A stretch of 64,000 bases of DNA, taken from the NCBI GenBank assembly GCA_900100835.1, contig FNCM01000011.1:1-64000 (forward strand), written 5' to 3'. Under the pieces are notes generated by a model. It did no database searches. It had not been told where the DNA came from and was given only the letters and a program-made list of their open reading frames with translations. The position numbers were made by a program, and so were the translations under genes. Below are positions 62,809 through 64,000 of the stretch, piece after piece; within the stretch, counting starts at the first letter, position 1, and each line of letters opens with the position of its first letter. The stretch is from Selenomonas sp. WCT3 (GTDB lineage Bacteria > Bacillota > Negativicutes > Selenomonadales > Selenomonadaceae).

Positions 62809-63897
62809 TCAAAGAGGAATATAGCTGGTAAGCTGCAATTGTCCATCTTGCAGCACGATATTTTCCTTATGCTCGAGTTCAACAAAAGGATTATGGTTCT
62901 TGTCTTTATAAATCTCTCTTAACTTTGCCATTGGGGTCGTACAAGGGAAGCCACTTTTGTCGTAAACCAATTCCTCTGGATGATAAAATGTGATGCTTGA
63001 AATCATATCCCCTAGGAAGCGAACTTTAAATACATCCTCATAATACCAAACGTCCTGCGGAAATGTATCGGATGGCCCCACATTACGTTTTTCTTTCCGC
63101 GTAGGACTGCCATAAAGCGCCTCTAAATCCTTTTGACTCATCCCCAGATACAACCCCGCTATGGATTCCGTATATTGAGGTTCTTCGCTATGACGTAAGG
63201 TTTGTTTCTCATTGAAAATCAGAAAATCCATCGCATTCATATGTTCAGGCATCAGCCCGATGTCCCGATAACCATCCGCTTCTTGGATTCGATAGCCCGA
63301 AGCATCGCCACAGCCTAAGTAAGCCACCACTTTACAGCCATTGATATAGTGGCCATTAATCGAAAGCACCAGATTCCCCGCAGAATCATACCAATTTCCT
63401 TGTAAACCTTTCATCGAACGGTCACTGCCATTGGATAAAACTTTATACTTTATCTTAAGGTCATCCGGTTTGGTTTTATTTGGGATACTTTTGGCATAAT
63501 CTTTAACTAAGGCATACGCAGGATTAAATAGCCTAGGTATTGGCGGATAAAATCCATCAACAGTTACAGCACCAGTTGATTTATCTTCTAGCAATATATA
63601 GGTATGCATATCTCCTTCATAGCGGTTATGGACATAACATACTCCCGATCCTTGGACAAAAATTTTTAAATACCGCTCGTCTTCATACTTTACGCGAGCC
63701 GTCTTTACTTCAAATATACTCCCCATATTCACACCGCTATCCCAAATAGGATAGCCTGAATCGCCATGCCAGCATTGTGCTCCATACACCTCAGATACCA
63801 TTGCAGCTTCTGCCTTTGACATAGAAAATAGCCCAGCTGTACTTCCCCCTATCAGCAACGCCACCGCCGCAAAACCTGCCATCAATCCTTTTTTCAT
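62809..63897 (-). CDS. Secreted protein of unknown function
   Basis: 362 residues from the ATG at 63897 (GGGGAT site). Signal peptide MKKGLMAGFAAVALLIGGST AGLF, cut near AEA. The middle has GMSQKDLEALYGSPTRKE, the short pattern of SmpA/BamE-like or related periplasmic domains (YLG.S...L...YG.P), then VWYYEDVFKVRFLGDMISSI. It likely acts in the periplasm. It pairs with the secreted gene at 62002-62745. Confidence 0.65.
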   Translation of the reverse strand: MKKGLMAGFAAVALLIGGSTAGLFSMSKAEAAMVSEVYGAQCWHGDSGYPIWDSGVNMGSIFEVKTARVKYEDERYLKIFVQGSGVCYVHNRYEGDMHTYILLEDKSTGAVTVDGFYPPIPRLFNPAYALVKDYAKSIPNKTKPDDLKIKYKVLSNGSDRSMKGLQGNWYDSAGNLVLSINGHYINGCKVVAYLGCGDASGYRIQEADGYRDIGLMPEHMNAMDFLIFNEKQTLRHSEEPQYTESIAGLYLGMSQKDLEALYGSPTRKEKRNVGPSDTFPQDVWYYEDVFKVRFLGDMISSITFYHPEELVYDKSGFPCTTPMAKLREIYKDKNHNPFVELEHKENIVLQDGQLQLTSYIPL

Positions 63898-64000
63898 CAA
63901 ATCCCCTTCTCTCTGAAAATCTCCCCATAAAGCAACAGCCTTCCACTAAGGGAAGGCCGTTAATTTATAATTCTATTCTATTGTATTACATTTTTGCAAT

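Overview
The window looks like chromosomal DNA of a diderm Firmicute of the class Negativicutes, Selenomonas-like. This is inferred from gene content: an anaerobe-type HemZ, a relA-recJ pair, psd-pssA lipid synthesis, an AsmA-like envelope protein and an alkaline-phosphatase-fold lipid transferase. No rRNA or tRNA gene was found. Nearly everything from 1 to 25.8 kb is on the minus strand.

Bases 1 to about 19.5 kb are an AT-rich, mosaic polymorphic-toxin region read on the minus strand. It holds three RHS/YD-repeat core copies with different C-terminal tips, two broken VgrG-type spike genes and VgrG-linked pre-toxin modules ending in a GH-E nuclease or an Ntox50-like toxin. It also holds an HNH-type toxin, a possible TNT-like tail and many small immunity candidates: one SUKH, four suppressor-of-fused (SUFU) copies plus a fragment, and a three-copy family without a recognised name. 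Many of these genes carry single-base frameshifts, nonsense codons or lost starts. Direct repeats mark where cassettes recombined. The upstream edge has cut into an older locus, leaving a truncated J-domain gene and a decayed VWA lipoprotein gene.

From 19.9 to 25.3 kb come an acyl-CoA ligase under a striking FapR-like palindrome, a 28-residue membrane peptide, methylglyoxal synthase, an LTA-synthase-like membrane sulfatase and a ketopantoate-reductase-family enzyme. From 25.3 to 27.3 kb is a small islet: a possible short RNA, an XRE regulator with a damaged start, a small membrane protein and an intact tyrosine recombinase.

From 27.4 to 47 kb the minus strand carries compact housekeeping operons: queD-queE; psd-pssA-glycosyltransferase; a TagA/WecG glycosyltransferase; a MarR-HlyD-ABC permease efflux unit; a hybrid histidine kinase; fur-hemZ-hisS-aspS; and recJ-relA. 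At 47.15 to 53.7 kb one gene encodes a protein of about 2,190 residues joining PAS, degenerate GGDEF, intact EAL, a second GGDEF-like domain, more PAS-like regions, a histidine kinase and a receiver. From 53.9 to 64 kb are an RNA-binding-like protein, a SIMPL-domain protein and acyltransferase pair (plus strand), an AsmA-like protein, a YeiH transporter divergent from a LysR regulator, an EamA transporter, a Tat-exported metallophosphoesterase and two secreted proteins of unknown function.

The most interesting points are the giant c-di-GMP/phosphorelay hybrid, the recombining toxin-immunity region with clustered decay, and the palindromic operator on the acyl-CoA ligase promoter.
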